Shown piece after piece: positions 1 through 9,439 of a stretch of DNA of 64,000 nucleotides. The stretch covers positions 496,001 to 560,000 of the forward strand of contig BLLK01000022.1 of NCBI GenBank assembly GCA_021927905.1, in the 5' to 3' direction. Origin of the DNA: Chaetoceros tenuissimus (taxonomy: Eukaryota > Bacillariophyta > Thalassiosirophyceae > Chaetocerotales > Chaetocerotaceae). The translations under genes and the position numbers were made by a program. Below the pieces are notes generated by a model. That model was not told where the DNA came from. It saw only the letters and a list, made by a program, of their open reading frames with translations, and made no database searches. The number at the start of each line of letters is the position of its first letter. The stretch's first letter is position 1.

Positions 1-3000
1 TCAACTTCGTCATCACTACTGTTACCAACAGTATCATTATTATTTTGAGTAGCTTCATTTCGATTGCTTGAATCAGTATCAGAATCCTCGTCAGAGTCTT
101 CGTCTTCGTCGCTATCAGACTCGGTGTCATTATCTTCCACATCAGTATCAATCTCATCATTCTCCCCTGCTGATGGAAGTAATGCATTCACTTTTCTATC
201 ACGATTATTAAAGTACACATTCAACCAGGTGACATCACGGGAATTAGTAATTCTCTTGGTAGTAGGATTCCACATGCGATATACATCACCACCACTATTA
301 ATATTGTATCCGACAAGCATCATAGTCTTACCACGATCTTGGATTTTTGCAGTAGCTTGGGTTCTGGTTTTTACTACTCCAGCCTCACCAATTGTACGCA
401 AAAACTTCACAAACGATGGTAATGTTCCAAACCTGTGCTCATATTTTGTAGCACTCTTACCCATGATTTCAATGACCTTCAGCCAATCCAACATCACTGC
501 TGTACGAAAAATTTCATTTGCTAGTAAAACACGCTGGTCGTCGTTGGACTCAGCATTGTGTAAAATAGCTTGCATTCTTCCAGCACAAGTAGCCAACATT
601 AATTCCACCAACGGGTTGCGCTGTGGAGTCTTGGCACCAGTTGCTTCTTCAGTGAGAGCAAGTTTCCATTCCTTTGAGTTAGCGACCTTGATGAATTTAA
701 AATTTTCTTTTGCATTATCCATACGAACAAACTTTACCGGATGTCCATCTACCTTCCATTTGTGCATTAAAGCACAAAGAGGCTCGATCATCCCATTTTT
801 CGTGGCATGAAAATCAACAAACCCCATTCTGGTAAGCTCATCAACTACCATTCGTACAACTTTATTGCTCACAGTGACTTTCACATCTTTCGGCTTCTTG
901 AAACTCATAAGATCCAAATATACACGTTCGTTAATTTCTTTCGCCTTTTCGCCATCAGATTCAAAGCTTACAGACTTCTGCTTTGCCTTTGCAACTGCGC
1001 AACTCTCACATGGTTTGGTTGTTCCTCTTTTTAAGACATATCCACATGCTGCTGCAGATTTTCTCATGTCATTTTCCCCGAGATGCCCAAACCGCAAATG
1101 TGCCTCTGTCACACTGAGAGGATAAACTGTTTTTGTACTTTTCATCCCAGCTGCTGCAATCTCAACCTTCTTTCTTGGCTTGAGAATCGTTGCGAAAAGT
1201 CTGCTTGTTCCAACCTTAATTACAATATCAAATGTGAATACTCGATCCCCTTTCGTCAATTTGATGTGATTTTTATCTCCGCTGAGCTTCCATCCATCTT
1301 GCAATCTCTTCGGGATGCTGATAAGATTGTATTCAAAACTCTTACCACCCCAAATCTTTTTCAAAGTGCCTTGCTGCACTTCTTTTCCATTTCTATCGAA
1401 CTGAGTGAAAGGATAGCTACCAATTACACTTGGTGCTAAGTCCTTTCCTCCATTATCGCGTATCTGCTTGCCTTTAATGGTTTCATCACTCGGTTCAACA
1501 TCGTCAAAATGACGTGTCACATCAGCGGTTGCTGCCGTATCTGCAATATAAAGATACTTATCCTCAGGTCCGAACATCTTTTTCGCCACCCCTGCTAATG
1601 CCATCTCTTCCTTAATTGAGTATTCATTGTCCAAAAATTCAATGTCACTCTTTGTAAGAGACATAGATTCAGACTCATCTTCGCTAGACTCCCAATCATA
1701 GTCAACATCCGAACCAATGCTTGAACCGTAATTGTTTACATCGACATCAGACATTTCGTTTTCCTCGTCTTCAAAATCCGAAGGGGTAAACTCTTCCTCG
1801 GATTCACTAGAACTCTTGCTAAAAATGGAGGAGCCATCAACCCACTTCTCATCATCTTCGGATTCTACTTCCATGTATAAATCCTTCTTTAGCTCATTTT
1901 CAAGTAATTCGGTTACTTGAGTGTCAATATCCTCCCCCTTATTCATCCACTTGCTAAAAGCGATGGTTTCTTCATCGAGTTCCTTTTGACGCTTTCTTTC
2001 TAATTTTTTCTTAAGGAATGCTATCTTTTCAGACATAAGCAACAGGTCACATCCAAGTTTCTTTGCTGTTTCCCCTTTTAGATATGAAGGTGGTAACAAT
2101 AGCTTGTCCACTGGATCCTTATCAACATCATTGCCAGATGCAACAGAGCCTTCGTCATCACCGGAGTTATCTAGTACCTTATCCAAATCCTTTTCGAGAT
2201 CCTCTACATCATCACGAAGTTGTTCAGTATCAAATTCCTCGTCTTTCTCAACCATTTCTTTGTCATCATCATCGTCAGTACTTACAGCAAATCCAATCTT
2301 ACGAAAGCTTGGTTCTGCAACACTATCTTCACTGTCACTGAAGTCATAATCAGGTTCAGTTGCATCATCATCCGACTGGTATGGACCGTATCTGCATCCA
2401 TAGCAACCTCCAGGACCAGCACGGATACAGTAAGGGCATCCACTACCAAGCACGGATACTAGCATCAACTCAGTACCTGCAAGAGCGGTCTCCTTCTTCT
2501 TCCAGTTCTTTGGACGCTTACTTGCGTTCTCTTCTTTCTCCCAACAATCAGCTGACTTGTGTCCATTCTTACCGCAGTTATGGCATTGGCCATTGAACTT
2601 TGCCTTTGCTCCAGCCTTTTTCTTACGGTTAGGACAGTTACGAGCATAGTGACCATACTCATGACACTCGTAGCACTTGATACCACTTTTGCCTTTCTTG
2701 GTCTCAGCTCCTGCCAATGCAGCTTCATCTTCATTATCAGAGTCGTCATCTGAATCCATATCTACATCTCCCTTGTTAAAGAGATCATCATATTCTTCCA
2801 CAGCTTCTTCAAGCTCGTCCATCGTCACATCATCCTTCATGAGCAGAGGCTTGAGATCGGTCTTGTACTTGTCAGGTAATACCAAGATCAAGTGCAAAAC
2901 ATAATCACTTTCATTAAGTACGTCACTTTTAATCTGCTGCTGCAAGAGTTGGATCGCTGCGATATCTTCAAAGAACTTGACAGATCCGCCTTCCTTCTTG

Positions 3001-3896
3001 CTCCACTTGACTTTCGCCAGAAGAGACTTGAGATTCATCCCACCATATCCCATCTTGGGACCGAACTTCTTCTGCAAGTTCGCATAGTACTCGGTCGCTC
3101 TACCATTCGGGTAGTCAGCGTCACAGCTCTTCTTGAAGCACTTAAGAGCTTGGTTTGAGTCAGCACTCGCTAACTTGAGGTATGCAACACAGAGATCGTT
3201 AATCTGTACTGCCTTCTTCATCGCCTTTTCATCCGCTACACCAGCACCAATTGGCTGTACCAACGGATGCTTTGTTGGGAGGTTTGGAATATCGCTGCCA
3301 GTTACTGCAGTTCCAAACCCCTTTACGAGTGCGAAACTCGCAAAAAGAGTAGCCCAGGTTGCGAATCCTTCCTTACTGATCCCCTTAGAGATCTTTGGTA
3401 CCCTCATAGAGAGGTTACTGGTTTCGTTGTCGCCGTTTGCGCTCATCGTATCTTTTACTTTTCTTTACTTTCTTTTACTAAGACAATCTGAATATACTTA
3501 GGTCACCTACTCGTTACTTCGAAGTATGTTAGGTGGCTCTATTCGCGGTATATTGTAAACACTACTTAAGTTGTTTTTCCTCAGATTATGAGAACATTAT
3601 TTTATCTACATCTATCTTATCGTTCGCACTTTATTCACTCAACCATCAAATATTCTGCTTAACGCAGCAGTCCCAATTAATCCCGTCGCCAATATTTCAG
3701 TTTCTCCAACGCTCCCATACAACTATGCGATGCGTTGAGTTCACCATCCAATCGAATCTTATTGAATACATAAGCCCCAGAACACTTTTAGAACAGAAAG
3801 TAATGTGCCAATGCTAATCTACATTCCACGTCTAAATTCCTCTAAAATAGCTCAATGATGAATGCAAAGCATGTCATTGTAAAATGACTTTCAACA
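1..3896 (-). mobile_element. Ty1/copia LTR retrotransposon, 5' portion, cut by window edge
   Basis: A single minus-strand reading frame runs from an ATG at 3446 to the left edge. In order it shows a gag-like region, two CCHC zinc knuckles (about 2670-2545), a long acidic Ser/Asp/Glu-rich linker, an aspartic-protease-like segment near 1520-1560, a GAG-pre-integrase HHCC zinc segment (about 1110-985) and the start of the integrase core. Protease-integrase order before reverse transcriptase is the copia (Pseudoviridae) order, and gag-pol in one frame fits many copia elements, including those known from diatoms. Reverse transcriptase, RNase H and the 3' LTR lie outside the window. The portion inside looks whole, which suggests a fairly recent insertion, but LTR divergence cannot be measured here. 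The outer end is inferred from the candidate LTR. Confidence 0.9.
3527..3896 (-). repeat. Candidate 5' LTR of the copia element
   Basis: The non-coding stretch upstream of gag reads, on the minus strand, from TGTTGAAAG at 3896 to CACCTAACA ending at 3527, giving TGTT...AACA ends of the copia type and a length of about 370 bases. A 12-base palindrome TACTTCGAAGTA lies directly inside, between the LTR and gag. The partner LTR is outside the window, so the boundaries are a guess from terminal dinucleotides and position; a target-site duplication cannot be confirmed. Confidence 0.4.
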
Positions 3897-4577
3897 ACCG
3901 GTGTAACCGCCCAACGAGCAGGAAGAACCCGCATCTCCGTCGCCATCGGAATCAAAACCCAAATTTGATTTTTGCCTCCTTATTCTTAGTCTTGATTCTT
4001 CTACTAGTCGATGTTTCATTGTTTTTTAAAGACGGAGTCGAGTTTGATGGACTGTAGGTTGTGTTCGAAGGTTGAAGATTGAAAATGGCTCAGTTGGAGT
4101 GTTGGTTCAGGTGTTTCGGGTTCTCGATTCTCGATTCTCGATACGTCAGTAAAAACAGTGAGAACATGTTCGGACAAAACTTGAGACGAACAGCTATTGA
4201 AGTAGAAGAAATTTTATGTACGATTCGATTCGGGTGTCTATGTATTGGACAATAAAAAGTCTATTGAAAAAACAATCGAACATTCTACATTCTACTATGG
4301 ATAATAGCAAATTGGAATACTATTATTATATGCCGAGTACGTCAGTCCTTCCGTCTAAGTAGGTTAACTGGCTTGCTGGTTGGTAGAAGATTTGGGGGTA
4401 AGTACGTACGTAGGTGGTAGTGAGAAAGAATGAAGTTTTGTATTAAGATGAGATGAATGGACAACAAAACACGCTGATGTTCCATAAAAATCCGTAGAAG
4501 AATCAATATTTCATCAAGCTTGCATCTTCTATCAGGATCCATAAACAATACACGTTCTTCTGTTCCAAAGCGAAGAA
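3897..4577. other. Intergenic region upstream of the Maf gene
   Basis: No supported gene. It holds a perfect triple repeat of the heptamer TTCTCGA (4121-4141) and the palindromic run GTACGTACGTA at 4402-4412, about 170 bases before the Maf start codon. The left boundary depends on the inferred LTR end. Confidence 0.5.
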
Positions 4578-5420
4578 ATGATGAGATCATTCCTCCCTTA
4601 TCTTCTTCTTCTAACTTCTGGACTTCAAAGTAGCTTTTCATTCATTCAAAATCAAATTTCACGCAATAAATTTCCTTCTATTAAAAAACCTGTAGAACTC
4701 TCAATGGCTGAATCAACAAATCATCAAGAAAAAGGCAATCTTCTCGTTTCAAAGATATCAAAGATAAGTCTTGATGGACCAATACGTCTCATTCTCGCAT
4801 CACAATCTCCTCGGAGAAGGGAAATATTAGATATGATGGGTTTGTCAAATAGATATAATGTTACATTCAGTCCATTGGACGAAGAAGCGCTACAAGAGGA
4901 ACTTTCGAAATCAGAAATTACACCGACCGAATACTCCAAAACTTTGGCGAGATCAAAAGCATATGCACTTGTCGAAGCAATTCAAAAAGATGGCGAAGAA
5001 AAAACTCACTCGACAACATTTGTTCTTGGAAGTGATACTATTGTAGATAAAGATGGGGTCATCTTAGAGAAACCAAAGAGTAAAGAAAATGCTGCTGAAA
5101 TGTTGACCAAATTATCTGGAAATTGGCATGAGGTTCATACGGGCGTTGCTCTGTACAAAATAAATCACGAGCGTGAGGGTGATGATGTGATCGAGTTGGT
5201 ATCCAATTACACCGATACAGCAAGGGTTAAATTTTCGACATTGACAAATGATGATATTGCCTCATATATTGAGACCGGAGAACCAATGGATAAGGCAGGC
5301 TCATATGGCATCCAGGGCATTGGAGGCCAATTTGTTGAGACTATCACAGGAGATTTTTTTGCTGTGATGGGGTTGCCAATGCACTCATTATCAAAAGCGT
5401 TCGCGAAAGCTCTCAATTGA
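4578..5420 (+). CDS. Maf-family nucleoside triphosphate pyrophosphatase
   Basis: Predicted to hydrolyse non-canonical or surplus nucleoside triphosphates (the dTTP/UTP-type branch of Maf/HAM1-like enzymes) to monophosphate and pyrophosphate. Family landmarks are SQSPRRREIL near residue 73, the GSDTIV segment with catalytic Asp near residue 150, KDGVILEKP, and the C-terminal AGSYGIQG followed by a GDFFAVMGLP segment that is close to bacterial and ASMTL Maf domains. Total length is 280 residues against about 200 for bacterial Maf; the extra is an N-terminal leader of roughly 60 residues starting with a hydrophobic signal-like stretch (PYLLLLTSGLQSSFSF), so import into the secretory route or plastid is possible. 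The first ATG is used because the leader is in frame and no other start fits a signal. No intron needed. The family assignment is firm; targeting is inference. Confidence 0.93.
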   Translation: MMRSFLPYLLLLTSGLQSSFSFIQNQISRNKFPSIKKPVELSMAESTNHQEKGNLLVSKISKISLDGPIRLILASQSPRRREILDMMGLSNRYNVTFSPLDEEALQEELSKSEITPTEYSKTLARSKAYALVEAIQKDGEEKTHSTTFVLGSDTIVDKDGVILEKPKSKENAAEMLTKLSGNWHEVHTGVALYKINHEREGDDVIELVSNYTDTARVKFSTLTNDDIASYIETGEPMDKAGSYGIQGIGGQFVETITGDFFAVMGLPMHSLSKAFAKALN

Positions 5421-5768
5421 AATTTCTAGGAATCTTTTCAATTAAAATATTCAAATATGCTCGCTCTACAGTAAAGGTAGACTACATAAATACAATATGA
5501 AGATTTTTATATGATAACGTATAGCTACGTAAAATTTTCATCTGTATTCTAGCTACTTAAGGTTCTTCTGACGTTGTTTTTGTCCGTTGTTGCTTCCTCT
5601 TCCAATCCGATGCAATAAGTAGTTTCAATGCAACTCATTTGATTCTTCTTCATTCAATCAAACCTCTACATACTACTACCTTTATTGTTTTCATTTTGGT
5701 ACTTGCCGTATTCTTCGAAGATTGCTTGTGTCAGATAGGATAACGAGTTTTTCAATATTAGGTTCCTT
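5421..5768. other. Intergenic region, Maf to CRAL-TRIO gene
   Basis: 348 AT-rich bases between two co-oriented genes; presumably 3' UTR of Maf and promoter of the next gene. No RNA gene, repeat or ORF supported. Confidence 0.4.
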
Positions 5769-6902
5769 TTGAGAGGCGGAGTTCTGCCAAGACATATCAT
5801 GAAAGTTTCAACAGCAGCAGTCATTTTTGCATTTGGATGTGCAAGTCGAACGACTACAGTACAGAGTGCACCTTTTGGTCTCACTATTCCACAACAGAGA
5901 TGGATTCAGATTAGAGGAGGTGAAGATGCAACACTTGATGAAAGTCCAGTCACTACTGAAGAGACAATAGTTGTAGAAGAAGAAAAGCCTATCGACGTTG
6001 ACTCCCTTATTTTTGGAGCTACCAAACCAGGAGATGGAAGTGAAGAAGATCCTGACGGAATCCCAGGACGATTCCTCAATATGGCGAAAGGAAATAGAGA
6101 GAAAGCAAAGGCTGCATTCGACCAACATCTCAAATGGAGAGAAGAGCATTCTGTAGATGATCTTCTGAAACGTCCTCAGCCTAAATTCGATCTGTGTAAA
6201 AAAATCTTTCCTGTATACATTCCTGGAAGAGATCAACAAAATAACGTTGTTGTGGTTCAAAGAGTTGGTTTAATTGATATTGACTATGGAAAGGAAAATG
6301 GCATCTCAGGAGACGACTTACTTATGTATTATATCTTTATGATTGAATACTGTTGGAACATTCTTGATACTGATCCTTTTGCTGTCATGACCACAGTTAT
6401 GGATCTTGAAGGAGTTCGTTTGAAGACTATTCGGGATGGTCAAATCCGTAACTTCTTGAAAAAGTTTGTTGGAACTATGAGTCATAACTATCCTAATCGA
6501 AGTCACAAAACTTTAATTATCAATGCTCCAAACTGGATTAATATGGCGTACAACCTTGTCAAGCCATTGCTAAGAAGCTCAACAAAGGAAAAGATACAGA
6601 TTTTAAATGGTGGTCACGATCAGGATGAAATTTTGATAAGTATTTTGGGAGCTGATCATGTTCCTAAGGAATTGCTGAAAGATCCTACTTCTGTAGAGAC
6701 TAATGACAATGCTAGTAGCGCAAGTGAACATGTCATGAGCGAAGTAGAACAAGATATGAGAAAACTTGTAAGTGATCAAATTTGTGCAATTTTTACCATA
6801 CCAAGATATATATTTTCAAATAGATTTGCTAACACTTTGTAACCCTCGCAGGTTCTAGCCTCTTTGGAAAAACATGGGGAGTCAATGCTGCAAATCATGT
6901 GA
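5769..6902 (+). CDS. CRAL-TRIO (Sec14-like) lipid-binding protein
   Basis: Predicted phosphoinositide or hydrophobic-ligand transfer protein. The CRAL-TRIO N-terminal helix region (GNREKAKAAFDQHLKWREE) is followed by the lipid-binding fold, with the typical IINAPNWINMAYNLVKPLL segment and then LNGGHDQDEILISILGADHVPKEL. The N terminus has a signal-like hydrophobic stretch; the second in-frame ATG (5799, MKVSTAAVIFAFG) may be the real start because the signal then begins directly. An intron 6768-6851 (84 nt, GTAAGT...CGCAG) is inferred: exon 1 ends in phase 0 at 6767 and exon 2 runs 6852-6902, giving a tail VLASLEKHGESMLQIM. Without splicing the frame stops at 6842 with an unrelated tail. About 350 residues. 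Function in this organism is inferred from the fold only. Confidence 0.85.
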
Positions 6903-7484
6903 ATTTTGGGACAAGAATCATATGCATTATAATCAGCTAAACTTATTCAATGTATTCAATTATTTCTAAATTAGACATCTGGCTTCTGAATTGATTGAGT
7001 CTGCAATCGTTTCAAAAACCTAAAGACATCTGATGACCATAGTGCTTCTTCTTCAATCGTTTCAATAGGAGTAAATTGAAAATGGAGAAATACGAAAGGT
7101 CCGGTTTCAAAAAAAAAAAAAAATGGTATTTTTGTATAAAAATAAAATTAGAATACACACACATGTTTTTGTTTTGAAGGTTCTATATTCATATTTATAA
7201 TAAGTAGAAGCTAGTAGTGTCAATGCATTTATTTCTGGGTGTAGCGATAAGTTCACATTTCCATTTTTTGTAAATCTCGATCAATTATGATTCTTCGCTG
7301 TATGTCGCATAAAGCCAAAATCTCAGCTAGACACGTCTAAAAAAAGAAATCTCATCAACAATGACGTTTGTTTCTTTTCTTCATGAAGTACTTTTTTGCC
7401 TTTGGCGCACCTCCACTCCAAACCTTTCACTCCACAAACACACAATAATAAAACATTCACACATTTCATTAAATACTACTAAAG
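6903..7484. other. Intergenic region with A-tract
   Basis: No gene seen. It contains a 15-base adenine run at 7109-7123. The next gene's start at 7485 is preceded by a C/A-rich leader without ATG in frame. Confidence 0.4.
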
Positions 7485-9152
7485 ATGGAGACGATGACAC
7501 TATGGTCTTTCATTCTGTTCAAAATAGTCTTTTCAATCATCTTTGTACCTCTGACATTTGCGCAGCTCGATAGCAACCTTCCAAACTTTCCTGGGGATCT
7601 AACTTCGTCATTTTGCCCTACAACTCCTCGTGATGATTGTGAAGTGGAGGTTGACGTACCTGAAGGATGTGAGAGTAGCGCTACATCAAAGTCGAGTTGT
7701 CCAATTGTTTTCTTTCTTCATGGTGCAAACAATAACAATAATGAGTACAAATGTACAACAGAAGTTCACGATGTTAAATACATAGGTGTATATGTACAAG
7801 GGGAAAAGGGTTGGAATACTTGGCCGAAAACATGGAATAATTGCAATTGGGATGATTTTGACTGTACACAAGATCCTGATGAAGTAGGATTTTTTATAGA
7901 GCTGATTCGCTTCTTAAGAAACAAAGGAGCAAATGGTAATATATATCTCGTCGGGACCTCAAATGGAGGTTCTTTGGCCCATAAACTTGCATCTAATGCA
8001 GACCAAGATTTGCCCATTAAAGGAATTGTTTCCAAAGTGTTTCAATTGTTGAGAAAACCGGAACGATCTTTTCCAGGTATGAAGAATTACAATCAGCCTT
8101 CACAAGCTAGAGGAACTTGGCCAGTATCAGTATTATCAATTTTAGGGGAAGATGATAGAGATGTTCCTTATGATGGTGGGTATACTGCTCTATTCAATAT
8201 TGAAATAGATACATATCCTTATTATGAAAACTTTCGAGGTATATTCGAACTCATGTCAGGTCTAGAGTCTATGGAGACCTGGGCATCTCATAATAAGTGT
8301 GATGGAAGCTATGTCATTACAAATCATACTGCAACTGTTTGGGATGTTGAAAGGATTGCTTCAAAGTACGATTATTCCAATGGTTGTCCCTCAGATATTT
8401 ACCTGGAACAATATGTGTTACTTGAGACGAGACATGATGCTAAAGATGCAATCATAGAGGGAAACCCGATTAACTTTGATATAACATATGAGTTCATAGA
8501 AAAGGTTGAGAAAGGAGCGTCAATCGTACCATCTATTGCTCCAAGTGAGTCTTTGACACAGGCTCCTTCTGGTTCAAAATATCGCAATTGTGTGGATCAA
8601 CCTGGATACGAATTTGAATTGCAATTTTCAGGGGCTATGAAGCCATGTTCTTGGATCATGGAAAATATAAACAAGATATCTGTTCGTCGTGACAATTACT
8701 GCTATGAAAACAATGGTATGGATATTTCAGATGTAGGCTATGACTGCCAATGGAGCTGTGACACATGTGGTGCTTCTCGTCCTACACCAGCACCAGTATC
8801 TTGTAGTAAGCTTGACATTGATATTAATATTGACAACAGTGTCAATGATAACATACTTTTGGTGAAAAGATGGGATCCATCAACTGGAAAATTCAGTGAT
8901 CGTATTTTTAAGAGGGGAAAGGCCAAGTTCAATACACCAAATGGTTCTTACAGATATGAAATTGATTGCTTGTACCCGACTATAGAATGTTACCTTTTTC
9001 TACTGAAAGACGTGACGGAAGATGGCTTTACAAATGGCAGTGGTAGTTTTACAGTCGAATTAGACGGAAATGTTTTGAAAAGTTCTACATTTAGTGGGGC
9101 GAAAGCCAAGAATTTAAAAAGGCAAAGGAAAAAGTTTGGTCAGTGTGCATAA
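7485..9152 (+). CDS. Secreted alpha/beta-hydrolase (esterase/depolymerase-like) with Cys-rich C-terminal domain
   Basis: A signal peptide (first ~26 residues, LFKIVFSIIFVPLTFA) leads into a region resembling the LpqC/poly-hydroxybutyrate depolymerase and CE1 esterase group: an oxyanion HG motif at residues 79-80, the nucleophile elbow GTSNGG with Ser near 159, and a candidate acid residue in GEDDRDVPY near 222. A histidine for the triad may be in ETRHD near 310, which is a guess. After about residue 365 a different Cys-rich module follows (CVDQPGYEFEL ... CQWSCDTCG, ShKT-like spacing), then a beta-rich tail of about 130 residues with no recognised family. Single exon, 555 residues. It is probably an extracellular or cell-wall enzyme acting on an ester bond; substrate unknown. 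Confidence 0.75.
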   Translation: METMTLWSFILFKIVFSIIFVPLTFAQLDSNLPNFPGDLTSSFCPTTPRDDCEVEVDVPEGCESSATSKSSCPIVFFLHGANNNNNEYKCTTEVHDVKYIGVYVQGEKGWNTWPKTWNNCNWDDFDCTQDPDEVGFFIELIRFLRNKGANGNIYLVGTSNGGSLAHKLASNADQDLPIKGIVSKVFQLLRKPERSFPGMKNYNQPSQARGTWPVSVLSILGEDDRDVPYDGGYTALFNIEIDTYPYYENFRGIFELMSGLESMETWASHNKCDGSYVITNHTATVWDVERIASKYDYSNGCPSDIYLEQYVLLETRHDAKDAIIEGNPINFDITYEFIEKVEKGASIVPSIAPSESLTQAPSGSKYRNCVDQPGYEFELQFSGAMKPCSWIMENINKISVRRDNYCYENNGMDISDVGYDCQWSCDTCGASRPTPAPVSCSKLDIDINIDNSVNDNILLVKRWDPSTGKFSDRIFKRGKAKFNTPNGSYRYEIDCLYPTIECYLFLLKDVTEDGFTNGSGSFTVELDGNVLKSSTFSGAKAKNLKRQRKKFGQCA

Positions 9153-9439
9153 AAGTTTTGGATTGCAAACTTTATCAGCTAATTCATGGATGTAATGTAT
9201 TTCTTTTTAAATGTAAAAATGAAAGCGACTACCTTCTGTATTTAGCATACTTTGCCACCAATCGTTATGGAACCGTTGAGTCTCCCAACCCATCACAGCC
9301 ACAATCTGATCAGCAGCCACTCATTTTCGTTTCATAGAAAAATGTTGCGTGAGAATGAAGTCTAAGCTTTTTGCTTTCACTTCATCTCATTTTCCTTCAC
9401 ATCTGTATTCCTATGAACTTCTAATCATATCATTTCATT

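Noticed and set aside
64-3817. Many plus-strand frames in the left 3.8 kb
   Set aside because: They are antisense shadows of the copia coding region and its flank.
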